64,000 nucleotides of DNA from Burkholderia territorii (GCF_902833055.1 NZ_CADFEJ010000001.1:868001-932000), one strand, 5' to 3'; positions 19,587 to 29,083 are shown, counted from the first letter of the stretch. Translations and numbers: made by a program. The notes: generated by a model not told the origin, from the sequence alone.

Positions 19587-21101
19587 TCAGGCCTTCATCG
19601 TCCCGGTGCGCACGTAGCGTTCGTGCCACGACAGCGCTTCGGCGAGCAGGTGCGGCGTGTGCTTGCCGAAGCTCTCGCGCGACGCGCGCTCGAAGTAGTC
19701 CTCGAGCATCGGCCGGTAGTCGGGATGCGCGCAGGTCGCGATGATCTTGCGCGCACGCTGCTTCGGCGACAGGCCGCGCAGGTCGGCGAGCCCCTGCTCG
19801 GTGACGACCACCGCGACGTCGTGCTCGGTATGGTCGACGTGGCTCGCCATCGGCACGATCCGCGAGATCGCCCCGCCCTTCGCGGTGCTGGCCGACATGA
19901 AGCACGACAGGTAGCCGTTGCGCGCGAAGTCGCCCGAGCCGCCGATCCCGTTCTGGATCTTCGTGCCCATCACGTGCGTCGAATTCACGTTGCCGTAGAT
20001 GTCGGCTTCGATCATCCCGTTCATCGCAATGCAGCCGAGGCGGCGCACGAGTTCCGGATGGTTGCTGATCTCCTGCGGACGCAGCAGGATCTTTTCGCGG
20101 AACGTCGCGATCTCGTCGGCGAAGCGCTGCACGGCGGCCGGGCTCAGCGACAGCGCGGTGGCCGACGCGAAGCTCAACGTGCCGTCGTCGAGCAGGTCGA
20201 GCATGCCGTCCTGGATCACTTCGGTGTACGCGGTCAGGTTCGAGAAGCCGGCCGAGCTCAGCTCCGCGAGTACCGCGTTCGTTATGTTGCCGACGCCCGA
20301 TTGCAGCGGCAGCAGGTTCTCCGGCAGGCGGCCGCGCTTCACTTCGTGGCGCAGGAAGTCGATCAGTTGCAGCGCGATCTGCTTCGACGTCGCGTCCGGC
20401 GCGGAGAACGCGTTGCTGCGGTCCGGCGCGTCGGTTTCGACGATCGCGACGATCTTCTCCGCCGGGCAGCGCAGGTACGGTTCGCCGATGCGGTCGTCGC
20501 TTTTCGTCAGCGGAATCGGCTTGCGGTGCGGCGGCAGCGCGGTGCCGTAATAGACGTCGTGCATCCCGTCGAGACCGAGCGGCTGGCGCGCATTGACTTC
20601 GAGGATCACGTGCTTCGCCTGCTCGAGCCACGTCTTGTTGTTGCCGATCGACGCGGACGGAATCAGCCGCCCGTCCTCGCGGATGCCCGCGACTTCGACG
20701 ATCGCGACGTCCAGGTCGCCGTACAGCCCGAACCATGCGTATTGCGCGACGTGGCTCAGGTGGACGTCCTGGTAGTCGACTTCGCCGGCGTTGATCTTGT
20801 CGCGCAGCGTCGGGTCGGACTGGTACGGCAGGCGCATCGAGATGCCGTCGGTGCGGGCGAGCGCGCCGTCGAGTTCCGGCGCCGTCGATGCGCCCGTCAG
20901 CACGTTGATCCGGAAGTCCTCGCCGCGCGCGTGGGCCGCCTCGATATGGGCGGCGAGCGCGGCGGGCACGGCCTTCGGGTAGCCCGAGCCGGTGAAGCCG
21001 CTCATGGCGACGGTCATGCCGGGACGAATCAGCGCGGCGGCTTCGTCGGCGGTGCGGACGAGCGAACGCAGGGCGGGAGCGAGGATGCGTGAAGAAGACA
21101 T
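19587..21101 (-). CDS. Succinyl-CoA:acetate CoA-transferase (acetyl-CoA hydrolase/transferase family)
   Basis: Class I CoA-transferase of 504 aa that exchanges CoA between acetate and succinate or propionate. The catalytic glutamate is E294 in LTAYTEVIQDGM, the same number as in the well-studied AarC enzyme. The glycine-rich QSGVGNITNAVL (about 267-278) and GIGGSGDFARNGYLS are also present. The ATG at 21101 gives the family length. It is convergent with the efflux gene and separated from the phosphonate operon by a 640-bp spacer, so it is probably monocistronic. An acetyl-CoA hydrolase function is an older annotation of the same family. Confidence 0.9.
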   Translation of the reverse strand: MSSSRILAPALRSLVRTADEAAALIRPGMTVAMSGFTGSGYPKAVPAALAAHIEAAHARGEDFRINVLTGASTAPELDGALARTDGISMRLPYQSDPTLRDKINAGEVDYQDVHLSHVAQYAWFGLYGDLDVAIVEVAGIREDGRLIPSASIGNNKTWLEQAKHVILEVNARQPLGLDGMHDVYYGTALPPHRKPIPLTKSDDRIGEPYLRCPAEKIVAIVETDAPDRSNAFSAPDATSKQIALQLIDFLRHEVKRGRLPENLLPLQSGVGNITNAVLAELSSAGFSNLTAYTEVIQDGMLDLLDDGTLSFASATALSLSPAAVQRFADEIATFREKILLRPQEISNHPELVRRLGCIAMNGMIEADIYGNVNSTHVMGTKIQNGIGGSGDFARNGYLSCFMSASTAKGGAISRIVPMASHVDHTEHDVAVVVTEQGLADLRGLSPKQRARKIIATCAHPDYRPMLEDYFERASRESFGKHTPHLLAEALSWHERYVRTGTMKA

Positions 21102-21744
21102 GGCTGTATATCTGACGCTTGTGGTCTGTCGTTGACGTCGCGGGGGGTGTCTCCTGAGCGACGCGAAGCCCTTGGGGCCGCGAGGGGCGGCCCGGCACCA
21201 CGGGCACGGTCGGAGTATCGCAGAGGCCATCGCCGCGAAATGTCCGCTGGATGCAAAAGATACTTGCTGAATGCGTCGGGTATCGAACGACCGTTCTGTG
21301 ACAGCCGTGGCAGCTGCACGTGCATGCATCCGAAAGGTACGGGAAAGCCGGCTGCCGGTTTTCCGCGCGAAAATTACAAACGACGGAACGTGAATCGGCC
21401 GACACCGCCCCGGATTCACCGCATGAACGCGAAGAATCCGCATTCGATGGCCGCTCGGCGATCAGCGCGGCCGATTGTCGCCCGACGCGGCATTTGCGAG
21501 CCTGATACACGTCAACGCATCGACACGCGCGAATCGCCGCAAGGCCCGTGTACAGGGCCCGTCCACCCTTGACAGCCGCGCGATGCGAACCACACTGGAA
21601 CAGGTAAGGCCTGCCTGCGCGAACGCCGTTTCGTGCCCCCGGTTCGCAACGGGCCGATGCCCGGAATGCGCGGTAACACTCCCGCATGTCAGGACATTGG
21701 TCGAAGAAAAAGCAACAAATTACAATTCCGTATATATTTCGCCG
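21102..21744. promoter_or_regulatory. Intergenic region with candidate promoter of the phosphonate operon
   Basis: A 643-bp divergent spacer. A promoter-like pair, TTGGTC (21697-21702) and TACAAT (21721-21726) with an 18-bp gap, lies in an AT-rich stretch just before the first operon gene. The predicted start of transcription would leave a leader of only about 10-15 nt. No Shine-Dalgarno sequence precedes the ATG at 21745, so leaderless or weakly initiated translation is possible. The rest of the spacer shows no gene I can support. Confidence 0.5.
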
Positions 21745-22503
21745 ATGGACCAAAGAAAAACCGCCACACATTCCGAACCTCCGCTGCCACGCACCTGGGA
21801 TGCGCGGCTCGCGCGCTCGCTCGTCCGGCCGCTGATCGACACGCCGGTCACCCCGAATCACCTCACCACCCTTCGTCTGCTGATCGGCGTTGCCGGCGCC
21901 TGGTGCCTTGCGCAAGGCGGCTTCGGCTGGAGCAACGCGGGCGCGTTCCTGATCGTGCTGTCGAACTTCGTCGACCACACCGACGGCGAGCTCGCGCGCA
22001 TCAGCGGCAAATCCAGCAAGATCGGTCACTTTTACGACCTCGCGGCCGATGCGCTCGTCACGGTCGCGCTGTTCGTCAGCATGGGCGTCGGCATCGTGGC
22101 CCAAGGCGGCCAGATGGCCGCGTCGCCGGTGCTGCTCGGCGCGGTGGCCGGCGCGGCCGTCGCGTTGATCTTCTTCCTGCGCATGCGGATCGAATCGATC
22201 GCCGGCAAGGCCGGCACCAAACAGGCGTTCGCAGGCGGCTTCGAGACGGAAGACGTCCTCTACCTGCTGCCGATCGTCACGCTCGTCGACGGCGTCCAGC
22301 CGTTCCTGCTCGCGGCATCGATCGGCGCCCCGCTGTTCGCCGCGTGGGTCGTGATCGACTGGTGGCGTATCGTGCGCCGCAGCGGCGTTCCGCACGAAAA
22401 TGCCGCGCCGCCCCAGGTTTTCGCGTCCTCCTCGGGCGGCCTGGCGCGCAGCGACAGGTCCGGCGGCGCTCAAAGTTCAACCGAAATCCAGGCTTCCAAA
22501 TGA
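21745..22503 (+). CDS. CDP-alcohol phosphatidyltransferase, candidate phosphonolipid synthase
   Basis: Integral membrane phosphotransferase of 252 aa with about six hydrophobic helices. The complete CDP-alcohol phosphotransferase signature is present: D77-x2-D80-G-x2-A-R-x8-G94-x3-D98-x3-D102. These enzymes join a CDP-activated alcohol to a lipid acceptor, or the reverse. As first gene of an operon that makes 2-aminoethylphosphonate and encodes nucleotidyltransferases, it most likely transfers aminoethylphosphonate from CMP-AEP to diacylglycerol. The Lys/Ser/Ala-rich C-terminal 30 residues are unstructured. Its stop overlaps the next start as ATGA. Phosphatidylglycerol- or choline-type substrates are less likely in this context. 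Confidence 0.85.
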   Translation: MDQRKTATHSEPPLPRTWDARLARSLVRPLIDTPVTPNHLTTLRLLIGVAGAWCLAQGGFGWSNAGAFLIVLSNFVDHTDGELARISGKSSKIGHFYDLAADALVTVALFVSMGVGIVAQGGQMAASPVLLGAVAGAAVALIFFLRMRIESIAGKAGTKQAFAGGFETEDVLYLLPIVTLVDGVQPFLLAASIGAPLFAAWVVIDWWRIVRRSGVPHENAAPPQVFASSSGGLARSDRSGGAQSSTEIQASK

Positions 22504-23309
22504 CTCCTAGCACGCGCGACGACTCCGTGCTGAGCCCGGCACGACCCGCGCCTGCGCGCGCGGCAGCGGCCGATCCCGATCGCACCGTGGCCGACTGCGT
22601 CGGCCGTCTCGACCTCGACCGCCTGCGCGGCGACTACACGCGCCAGGGGTCGTTCCTGTACCTCGACACCTTCCTGCCGGCCGACGCGCACGCGAAGCTC
22701 GCGGCCGCCGCCCGCGCGATGCAGGCCGGCCTGAACCGCAATTACCTGCCCGGCCACAAGCAGGGCGGCAGCGTGAGCCGGCACACGATCGACGAACAGG
22801 CGCCGTACATCGCCGAGCTGTACCGGTCGAAGGCGCTGATCGGTTTCCTCGAGAAGATCACCGGCGACAAGCTGATGCTGTCGCCGGACGACGATCCGCA
22901 TGCGTACGCGCTGTACTACTACACGAAGCCGGGCGACCACATCGGCTGGCACTACGACACGTCGTACTACGACGGCCGCCGCTACACGCTGCTGATCGGC
23001 GTGATCGACGAGTCGTCGTGCCGGCTCGACTACGAGCTGCACACGCGCAATCCGGACGTGCCCGACGAACCGGGCTCCGTGCAGATCGCCGACGGCGGCA
23101 TCGTGCTGTTCGACGGCGACAAGCTGCGCCATCGCGTCACGCCGCTCGGCCAGAACGAAACACGCGTATCGCTCACCTTCGAATACGTGACCAACCCCGG
23201 CATGCGGCCGTGGAAGCGCTTCATCTCGAACATGAAGGACGCGATCGCGTATTTCGGTTTCCGCCAGGTGTTCAAGCAGCTGGCCGCGCGACGGTCGACC
23301 GGGTCATGA
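22500..23309 (+). CDS. Fe(II)/2-oxoglutarate-dependent oxygenase
   Basis: Cytoplasmic non-heme iron oxygenase of 269 aa. The metal triad is visible as H151-x-D153 (GWHYDTSYYDG) and H211 (LRHRVTPLGQNE), with R222 positioned to bind the 2-oxoglutarate carboxylate. The first 30 residues are Ala/Pro-rich and probably flexible. The gene overlaps both neighbours by 4 bp (ATGA), so it is an integral operon member. By analogy with other phosphonate clusters it may hydroxylate 2-aminoethylphosphonate or its lipid form at carbon 1. A role on the fatty acyl chain cannot be excluded. Confidence 0.8.
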   Translation: MTPSTRDDSVLSPARPAPARAAAADPDRTVADCVGRLDLDRLRGDYTRQGSFLYLDTFLPADAHAKLAAAARAMQAGLNRNYLPGHKQGGSVSRHTIDEQAPYIAELYRSKALIGFLEKITGDKLMLSPDDDPHAYALYYYTKPGDHIGWHYDTSYYDGRRYTLLIGVIDESSCRLDYELHTRNPDVPDEPGSVQIADGGIVLFDGDKLRHRVTPLGQNETRVSLTFEYVTNPGMRPWKRFISNMKDAIAYFGFRQVFKQLAARRSTGS

Positions 23310-24307
23310 CACGCGCCGGCCTGATCCTGCTGTCCCTCGGAACGGCACTGTTCGTCGCCCTGCTCGCATGGCAGGGCGTCGGCGCGGTCGCGTCGACGTT
23401 TCTCGCGGCCGGCTGGGGCCTCGCGCTGGTCGCGGCCTTCCACGTCGTACCGCTCGTGATCGACGCGCTCGCGATCTCGGTGATGTTCCGCCGCGGCCAG
23501 GCGGGCGCGGAGCTCGGCGACGCGCTGCGCGCGCGCTGGGTCGGCGAATCGGTGAACAGCCTGCTGCCCGCCGGCCAGATCGGCGGCCCGGTGCTGATGG
23601 TGCGCCACCTCGCGCAGCGCGGCACGCGGATGGCCGATGCGGCCGCCGCGGTCACCGTCAGCACGACGATGCAGGCGCTCGCCCAGATGGCCTTCGCGCT
23701 GATCGGCATCGCCACGTTCAGCCTGTATGCGACGCACGAATCGGTCGCTCACCTGCGCACGCCGGCGCTGATCGCCACCGGCGTGCTCGGCGCGCTCGCC
23801 GTCGCGTTCTACGCGGCGCAGCGGCGCGGGCTGTTCGGCCGCGGGCTGCGTCTCGCGTCGAAGTTGCTCGGCCCGCGCGACTGGTCGTCGCTCGCGACGC
23901 GCGCGGACGCGATCGACGACGCCGTCGGCGCGCTGTACCGCGATCGCGCGAAGGTCGCGAAGACCTTCGCGTTGAGCCTCGTCGGCTGGATCGTCGGCAC
24001 CGCCGAAGTGTGGCTCGCGCTGCACTTCCTCGGGCACCCGGTCAGCTGGCTCGACGCGCTGCTGCTCGAAAGCGTCGGCCAGGCGATTCGCGGTGCGGCA
24101 TTCGCGATTCCCGGCTCGCTCGGCGCACAGGAAGGCGGCTACCTGCTGCTCGCCCCGCTGGTCGGCCTGCCGCCCGAGGCGGCGCTCGCGCTGTCGCTCG
24201 CGAAGCGCGCGCGCGAACTCGCGCTCGGCCTGCCCGGCCTGCTCTATCTGCATTTCAGTGAAAGAAACTGGCAGCGGCGCCGCGCGCCGCAGCCCATCGC
24301 CGACTGA
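23306..24307 (+). CDS. Lysylphosphatidylglycerol synthase-like/UPF0104 membrane protein, candidate lipid flippase
   Basis: Polytopic membrane protein of 333 aa with about eight hydrophobic helices. It matches the AglD/MprF-N/HpnL-type transmembrane family: WVGESVNSLLPAGQIGGPV (residues about 72-92) and FAIPGSLGAQEGGYLLLAP (about 265-285) are its two conserved blocks. MprF-type homologues flip modified lipids across the inner membrane. In this operon it is the natural candidate to move the predicted phosphonolipid to the outer leaflet. It lacks the soluble synthase domain of MprF. The ATG at 23306 overlaps the oxygenase stop by 4 bp. Confidence 0.8.
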   Translation: MTRAGLILLSLGTALFVALLAWQGVGAVASTFLAAGWGLALVAAFHVVPLVIDALAISVMFRRGQAGAELGDALRARWVGESVNSLLPAGQIGGPVLMVRHLAQRGTRMADAAAAVTVSTTMQALAQMAFALIGIATFSLYATHESVAHLRTPALIATGVLGALAVAFYAAQRRGLFGRGLRLASKLLGPRDWSSLATRADAIDDAVGALYRDRAKVAKTFALSLVGWIVGTAEVWLALHFLGHPVSWLDALLLESVGQAIRGAAFAIPGSLGAQEGGYLLLAPLVGLPPEAALALSLAKRARELALGLPGLLYLHFSERNWQRRRAPQPIAD

Positions 24308-24343
24308 TCGTTCAGATCCGCCGGCTTTTTGGTTGGAGAACCC

Positions 24344-25111
24344 ATGCGAGCCATCATTCTTGCGGCGGGCCTCGGCTTGCGCCTGCAACAACCGCCCGAG
24401 GCGCAATTCCCGAAGTGCCTGCTGCGCTTCGACGACGTGTCGCTGCTCGAGCGCCATCTGCGCGTGCTCGACGCCGCGGGCGTCGATGAAATCGTGCTCG
24501 GGCTCGGCTTCCAGCACGAGAAGGTCGAGCAGGAGCTCAAGCGCCTCGGCCGCAGCGCCGAGATCGTGATCAACGAGCGCTACGACCTTGGCAGCGTACT
24601 GACCGTGCACACCGTCGCCGATGCGATGACGCGCGGCGGCGACGTGCTGCTGATGGACGCGGACGTGCTGTACGACGAGAACATCCTGCACGCGCTGGTG
24701 GCCGATTCCGACAAGGCGGTCGACCGCCTGCTGATCGATCGCGACTTCGAGGCCGGCGACGAGCCCGTCAAGCTGTGCCTGAAGAACGGCGTGCCGGTCG
24801 AGCTGCGCAAGCAGCTCGCGGTCGACCTCGAGTACGACACGATCGGCGAGTCGGTCGGCTTCTTCCGCTTCACCGAAGGTACCGCGCGCCGCCTCGCGAC
24901 GATCGTCGCGGGCTACGTCGACAGCGGCCGCGCGAACATGCCGCACGAGGAAGCCGTGCGCGACCTGCTGCTCGAAGGCGGCCATTCGTTCGACGTGGCC
25001 GACGTCACGGGCTCGCCGTGGATCGAAATCGACTTCCCGAACGACGTCGCACGCGCCACGCAAGACATTCTCCCCCTGATTCAACGCACGACCGCAGGAG
25101 CCGCACGATGA
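24344..25111 (+). CDS. Nucleotidyltransferase, candidate CMP-aminoethylphosphonate synthase
   Basis: Sugar/choline-phosphate-type nucleotidyltransferase of 255 aa. The G-loop is canonical ([10 protein letters not shown], residues 6-15, with K24 in FPK). The metal-binding aspartate is in [10 protein letters not shown], and EIDFPND lies near the C-terminus. The size is that of stand-alone LicC-like phosphocholine cytidylyltransferases. The ATG at 24344 follows GGAG and starts exactly at the G-loop strand. In a phosphonate operon the likely reaction is CTP plus 2-aminoethylphosphonate to CMP-AEP. It overlaps the PEP mutase gene by 4 bp. A second nucleotidyltransferase domain is fused to that mutase. 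Confidence 0.85.
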   Translation: MRAIILAAGLGLRLQQPPEAQFPKCLLRFDDVSLLERHLRVLDAAGVDEIVLGLGFQHEKVEQELKRLGRSAEIVINERYDLGSVLTVHTVADAMTRGGDVLLMDADVLYDENILHALVADSDKAVDRLLIDRDFEAGDEPVKLCLKNGVPVELRKQLAVDLEYDTIGESVGFFRFTEGTARRLATIVAGYVDSGRANMPHEEAVRDLLLEGGHSFDVADVTGSPWIEIDFPNDVARATQDILPLIQRTTAGAAR

Positions 25112-26793
25112 ACGCACGCGAACCCAACTTCTCCGAATCGCGCAGCGCACGCCTGCGCCGCATGCTCGTCAGCAGCGACCTCGAATTCCTGATGGAAGCG
25201 CACAACGGCCTGTCGGCACGGATCGTCCGCGAAGCGGGCTTCAAGGGGATCTGGGCATCGGGCCTCGCGATCTCCGCGCAGTTCGGCGTGCGCGACAACA
25301 ACGAAGCGAGCTGGACGCAGGTCGTCGACGTGCTCGAGTTCATGGCCGACGCGAGCGACCTGCCGATCCTGCTCGACGGCGACACCGGCTACGGCAACTT
25401 CAACAACGTGCGCCGCCTCGTGAAGAAGCTCGAGCAGCGCGGCATCGCCGGCGTGTGCATCGAGGACAAGCAGTTCCCGAAGACGAACAGCTTCATCGAC
25501 GGCGAGCGCCAGCCGCTCGCCGAGATCGACGAGTTCTGCGGCAAGATCAAGGCCGGCAAGGATTCGCAGAGCGATCCCGACTTCTCGATCGTCGCGCGCG
25601 TCGAGGCGCTGATCGCCGGTTGGGGAATGGACGAGGCGCTGCGCCGCGCGAACGCATACGCGGAAGCAGGCGCGGACGCGATCCTGATCCACAGCAAGCT
25701 GTCGCGCCCGGACGAGATCCTGCAGTTCGCACGCGAATGGAGCGGCCGCGCGCCGCTCGTGATCGTGCCGACCAAGTACTACAGCACGCCGACCGACGTG
25801 TTCCGCCAGGCCGGCATCAGCACCGTGATCTGGGCGAACCACCTGATCCGCGCGTCGGCATCGGCGATGCAGTCCGTCGCGCGCGAGATCCACGAAAACG
25901 AGACGCTGATCAACGTCGAGGACCGCGTCGCGTCGGTCAACGAGATCTTCCGCCTGCAGGACGCCGACGAATACTCGGCCGCCGAGCGCATCTACCTGTC
26001 GTCGTCTTCGCGCGCGTCGAACGCCGCGATCGTGCTCGCCGCGAGCCGCGGCAAGGGCCTGGAAGCCGTCACCGAGGACAAGCCCAAGGTCATGCTGCCG
26101 GTCGCCGGCAAGCCGCTCCTGCGCTGGCTTGTCGACGGCTTCAAGAAGCATGGCGTGAACGACATCACCGTGGTCGGCGGCTATCGCGCCGATGCGATCG
26201 ACACGTCGGGCATCAAGCTCGTCGTCAACGAGCGCCATGCGCAAACGGGCGAACTCGCGTCGCTCGCATGCGCGGCCGAACGCCTGACCGGCGACACCGT
26301 GATCTCGTACGGCGACCTGCTGTTCCGCAGCTACATCCTGCGCGACCTCGCGGAGAGCGAGGCCGAGTTCAGCGTCGTCGTCGATTCGTCGCTCACCGAG
26401 ACCAACCAGAGCGTGCGCGACTTCGCGCTGTGCTCGGCCGCCGACGACCGCGGCCTGTTCGGTCAGAAGACGTATCTGCAACGTGTATCGAGCGACGTCG
26501 CCGCCGGCACGCCGCACGGCCGCTGGATCGGCCTGCTGAACGTACGCGGCGCGGGCGTCGAGCGCCTGAAGGCAATGCTCGCGACGCTGCAGGCGCGACC
26601 CGATTTCGACACGCTCGACATCCCGTCGCTGCTCAACGAACTGATCGCCGCCGGCGAGAAGATCGAGGTGCAGTACGTGCACGGCCACTGGCGCGGCGTC
26701 AACGATCTGGAAGACTTCCGCCGGGCGGGCGACTTCGCGCACGGCCAGACGCCGCTGTCCGAGCCGGGCGCCGGCAACGGGGGCGCGCAATGA
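25108..26793 (+). CDS. aepX: Phosphoenolpyruvate mutase fused to a nucleotidyltransferase domain
   Basis: Bifunctional protein of 561 aa. Residues about 1-300 form PEP phosphomutase, which makes the C-P bond by converting PEP to phosphonopyruvate. The diagnostic mutase motif EDKxxxxxNS is intact (E119-D120-K121 to N127-S128), which separates it from isocitrate lyase-like relatives. [11 protein letters not shown] metal-binding segment is at 91-100. Residues about 305-550 form a nucleotidyltransferase. Its G-loop reads LAASRGKG (310-317), with Ser replacing the usual Gly of LAAGxG, followed by PKVMLPV. The enzyme is the committed step of phosphonate synthesis. It is coupled by ATGA overlaps to both neighbours. 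Confidence 0.93.
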   Translation: MNAREPNFSESRSARLRRMLVSSDLEFLMEAHNGLSARIVREAGFKGIWASGLAISAQFGVRDNNEASWTQVVDVLEFMADASDLPILLDGDTGYGNFNNVRRLVKKLEQRGIAGVCIEDKQFPKTNSFIDGERQPLAEIDEFCGKIKAGKDSQSDPDFSIVARVEALIAGWGMDEALRRANAYAEAGADAILIHSKLSRPDEILQFAREWSGRAPLVIVPTKYYSTPTDVFRQAGISTVIWANHLIRASASAMQSVAREIHENETLINVEDRVASVNEIFRLQDADEYSAAERIYLSSSSRASNAAIVLAASRGKGLEAVTEDKPKVMLPVAGKPLLRWLVDGFKKHGVNDITVVGGYRADAIDTSGIKLVVNERHAQTGELASLACAAERLTGDTVISYGDLLFRSYILRDLAESEAEFSVVVDSSLTETNQSVRDFALCSAADDRGLFGQKTYLQRVSSDVAAGTPHGRWIGLLNVRGAGVERLKAMLATLQARPDFDTLDIPSLLNELIAAGEKIEVQYVHGHWRGVNDLEDFRRAGDFAHGQTPLSEPGAGNGGAQ

Positions 26794-27977
26794 TCGAAGC
26801 GGCCCAGTTCGTCGAGGCCGCGCGCGAACGCGGCTTCGACTGGTACGCGGGCGTACCGTGTTCGTACCTCACGCCGTTCATCAACTACGTGCTGCAGGAT
26901 CCGACGCTGCATTACCTGTCGGCCGCGAACGAAGGCGACGCGGTCGCGCTGATCGCCGGCGCCACGCTCGGCGGCAAGCGCGGGATCGCGATGATGCAGA
27001 ACTCGGGGCTCGGCAACGCCGTGAGCCCGCTCACGTCACTCACGTGGACGTTCCGGCTGCCGCAGCTGCTGATCGTCACGTGGCGCGGGCAGCCGGGCGT
27101 GGCCGACGAGCCGCAGCACGCGCTGATGGGTCCGATCACGCCGGCGATGCTCGACACGATGGAGATTCCGTGGGAGACGTTCCCGACCGACCCCGAACAG
27201 GTCGGCCCGGCACTCGACCGCGCGATCGCGCACATGGACGCGACGGGCCGCCCGTACGCGCTCGTGATGCAGAAAGGCAGCGTCGCGCCGTATGAGCTGA
27301 AGGCGAACCCGGCGGCCGCGCCGCGCGCGCATGTCGCCGCGCAATCGGCGGCACGCGCCGATGCGCCCGCCGCGTGGCCGACCCGCCACGACGCACTGCA
27401 GCGCGTGATCGCGCACACGCCGGTCGATTCGACCGTCGTGCTCGCGTCGACCGGCTTCTGCGGCCGCGAGCTCTATGCGATCGACGACCGCCCGAACCAG
27501 CTGTACATGGTCGGCTCGATGGGCTGCGTGACGCCGCTCGCGCTCGGTCTCGCACTCGCGCGCCCCGACCTGCGCGTGGTGGCGGTCGACGGCGACGGCG
27601 CCGCGCTGATGCGCATGGGCGTGTTCGCGACGCTCGGCACCTACGGTCCGTCCAACCTCGTGCACGTGCTGCTCGACAACGGCGCACACGAATCGACCGG
27701 CGGTCAGGCAACCGTGTCGCGGCATGTGTCGTTCGCGGGCGTCGCGGCCGCGTGCGGGTATGCGTCGGCGGTCGAAGGCGACACGCTCGACGTGCTCGAT
27801 GCGGCACTCGACGCGGCGCACCCGGCGGACGGCACGCGCTTCGTGCGGCTCGCGATCCGCACGGGCGTGCCCGACGGCCTGCCCCGCCCGACCGTCACGC
27901 CGGTCGACGTGAAGACCCGCCTGATGCGGCATATCGGCGCCGCACGGGTCGAAGCCCATGCTAAAGGAGCCCATTGA
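26790..27977 (+). CDS. aepY: Phosphonopyruvate decarboxylase
   Basis: Thiamine-diphosphate enzyme of 395 aa that decarboxylates phosphonopyruvate to phosphonoacetaldehyde. This pulls the unfavourable mutase reaction forward. The N-terminal half carries [12 protein letters not shown] and the catalytic glutamate in SAANEGDAV (E48). The ThDP/Mg motif begins at G268-D269-G270 and ends near N297 in LLDNGAHES. The length and order match single-chain bacterial phosphonopyruvate decarboxylases; sulfopyruvate decarboxylase is the closest alternative family. It overlaps the mutase stop by 4 bp. Confidence 0.93.
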   Translation: MIEAAQFVEAARERGFDWYAGVPCSYLTPFINYVLQDPTLHYLSAANEGDAVALIAGATLGGKRGIAMMQNSGLGNAVSPLTSLTWTFRLPQLLIVTWRGQPGVADEPQHALMGPITPAMLDTMEIPWETFPTDPEQVGPALDRAIAHMDATGRPYALVMQKGSVAPYELKANPAAAPRAHVAAQSAARADAPAAWPTRHDALQRVIAHTPVDSTVVLASTGFCGRELYAIDDRPNQLYMVGSMGCVTPLALGLALARPDLRVVAVDGDGAALMRMGVFATLGTYGPSNLVHVLLDNGAHESTGGQATVSRHVSFAGVAAACGYASAVEGDTLDVLDAALDAAHPADGTRFVRLAIRTGVPDGLPRPTVTPVDVKTRLMRHIGAARVEAHAKGAH

Positions 27978-29041
27978 TGCTGCTGCTGAATCCCGGCCCG
28001 GTCACGCTCACCGAACGCGTGCGCCGCAGCCTGCTGCAACCCGACCTGTGCCATCGCGAAAGCGAATTCTTCGATCTGCAGGATGAAGCGCGTGCGCGCC
28101 TCGTTGCCGCCTACGCGCTCGATCCGGCCGAATGGGCCGCCGTGCTGATGACGGGCTCGGGCACCGCCGCCGTCGAAAGCATGATCGCGGCGCTCGTGCC
28201 GCAGGACGGCAAGCTGCTCGTGATCGAGAACGGCGTGTACGGCGAGCGCATCACGCAGATCGCGACGCAATACGGAATCGCGCACGACGTGCTGAAGCAC
28301 GAATGGATGCAGGCGCCCGATCTCGCGCAGATCGCCGCGCGTCTCGACGCGGGCGGTTATTCGCACGTCGCGGTGATTCATCACGAAACGACGACCGGCC
28401 GGCTGAACGACCTCGGCGCGATCGCGGACGTATGCCGCGCGCGCGGCGTCAAAATGCTCGTCGACGGCGTCAGCAGCTTCGGCGCCGAAGCGATCGACTT
28501 CGCCGGCGGCGTGATCGATGCGGTTGCCGCGACCGCGAACAAGTGCCTGCACGGCGTGCCCGGCGCCGCGTTCGTGATCGTGCGCCGCGCCGCGCTCGCG
28601 AAGGCCGCGAGCCGCACCTACTACCTCGACCTCGGGCGTCTCGCAAAGCTGCAGGATCAGCGCAATACGCCGTTCACGCCGTCCGTGCATGCGTATTACG
28701 CGCTCGTCGAAGCACTGCGCGAGTTCGACGAAGCCGGTGGCTGGCGCGCGCGCCATGCGCATTACAAGGCACTCGCCGATCAGGCACAAGCCGGACTCGC
28801 GGCGCGCGGGATGCCGCTCGTGCTGCCCGAAGGCGCATCGTCGGTCGTGCTGCGCGCGTACCGGCTGCCGCAGGGCGTCACGTACGAGACGCTGCACGAC
28901 GGCCTGAAGGCGCGCGGCTTCGTGATCTACGCGGGGCAAGGCGGGTTGTCGAAGGAACTGTTCCGCATTTCGACGATGGGCGCGATTGGTGCGGCCGACG
29001 TCGATCGACTGCTCGACGGTTTTACGGCACTGACGCGGTAA
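27977..29041 (+). CDS. phnW: 2-Aminoethylphosphonate aminotransferase
   Basis: PLP-dependent class V aminotransferase of 354 aa that interconverts phosphonoacetaldehyde and 2-aminoethylphosphonate. The opening LLLNPGPVTLTERV is typical of the family. The PLP lysine is K189 in ATANKCLHGVPG, and DGVSSFGAE supplies the cofactor aspartate. ATG 27977 is preferred to the TTG at 27974 because AAGGAG lies 7 nt upstream; the start overlaps the decarboxylase stop by 1 nt. It resembles degradative PhnW, but the mutase and decarboxylase next to it show it works in the biosynthetic direction here. It is the last gene before a terminator. Confidence 0.92.
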   Translation: MLLLNPGPVTLTERVRRSLLQPDLCHRESEFFDLQDEARARLVAAYALDPAEWAAVLMTGSGTAAVESMIAALVPQDGKLLVIENGVYGERITQIATQYGIAHDVLKHEWMQAPDLAQIAARLDAGGYSHVAVIHHETTTGRLNDLGAIADVCRARGVKMLVDGVSSFGAEAIDFAGGVIDAVAATANKCLHGVPGAAFVIVRRAALAKAASRTYYLDLGRLAKLQDQRNTPFTPSVHAYYALVEALREFDEAGGWRARHAHYKALADQAQAGLAARGMPLVLPEGASSVVLRAYRLPQGVTYETLHDGLKARGFVIYAGQGGLSKELFRISTMGAIGAADVDRLLDGFTALTR

Positions 29042-29061
29042 ATAGCCGCTTCCGGTCGACG

Positions 29062-29083
29062 AAAGGCCCGCAAGGGCCTTTTT
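29062..29083 (+). terminator. Rho-independent terminator of the phosphonate operon
   Basis: The stem AAAGGCCC (29062-29069) and GGGCCTTT (29074-29081) closes a GCAA tetraloop and runs into a T-tract. It lies about 20 bp after the aminotransferase stop codon. Confidence 0.92.

Noticed and set aside
19429-22473. A 1014-codon minus-strand open frame
   Set aside because: It crosses the CoA-transferase gene, the phosphonate spacer and the CDP-alcohol phosphotransferase gene in another frame, with no recognisable domain.
24329-24343. Upstream in-frame start for the stand-alone nucleotidyltransferase
   Set aside because: The ATG at 24344 has GGAG at proper spacing and begins exactly at the G-loop strand.
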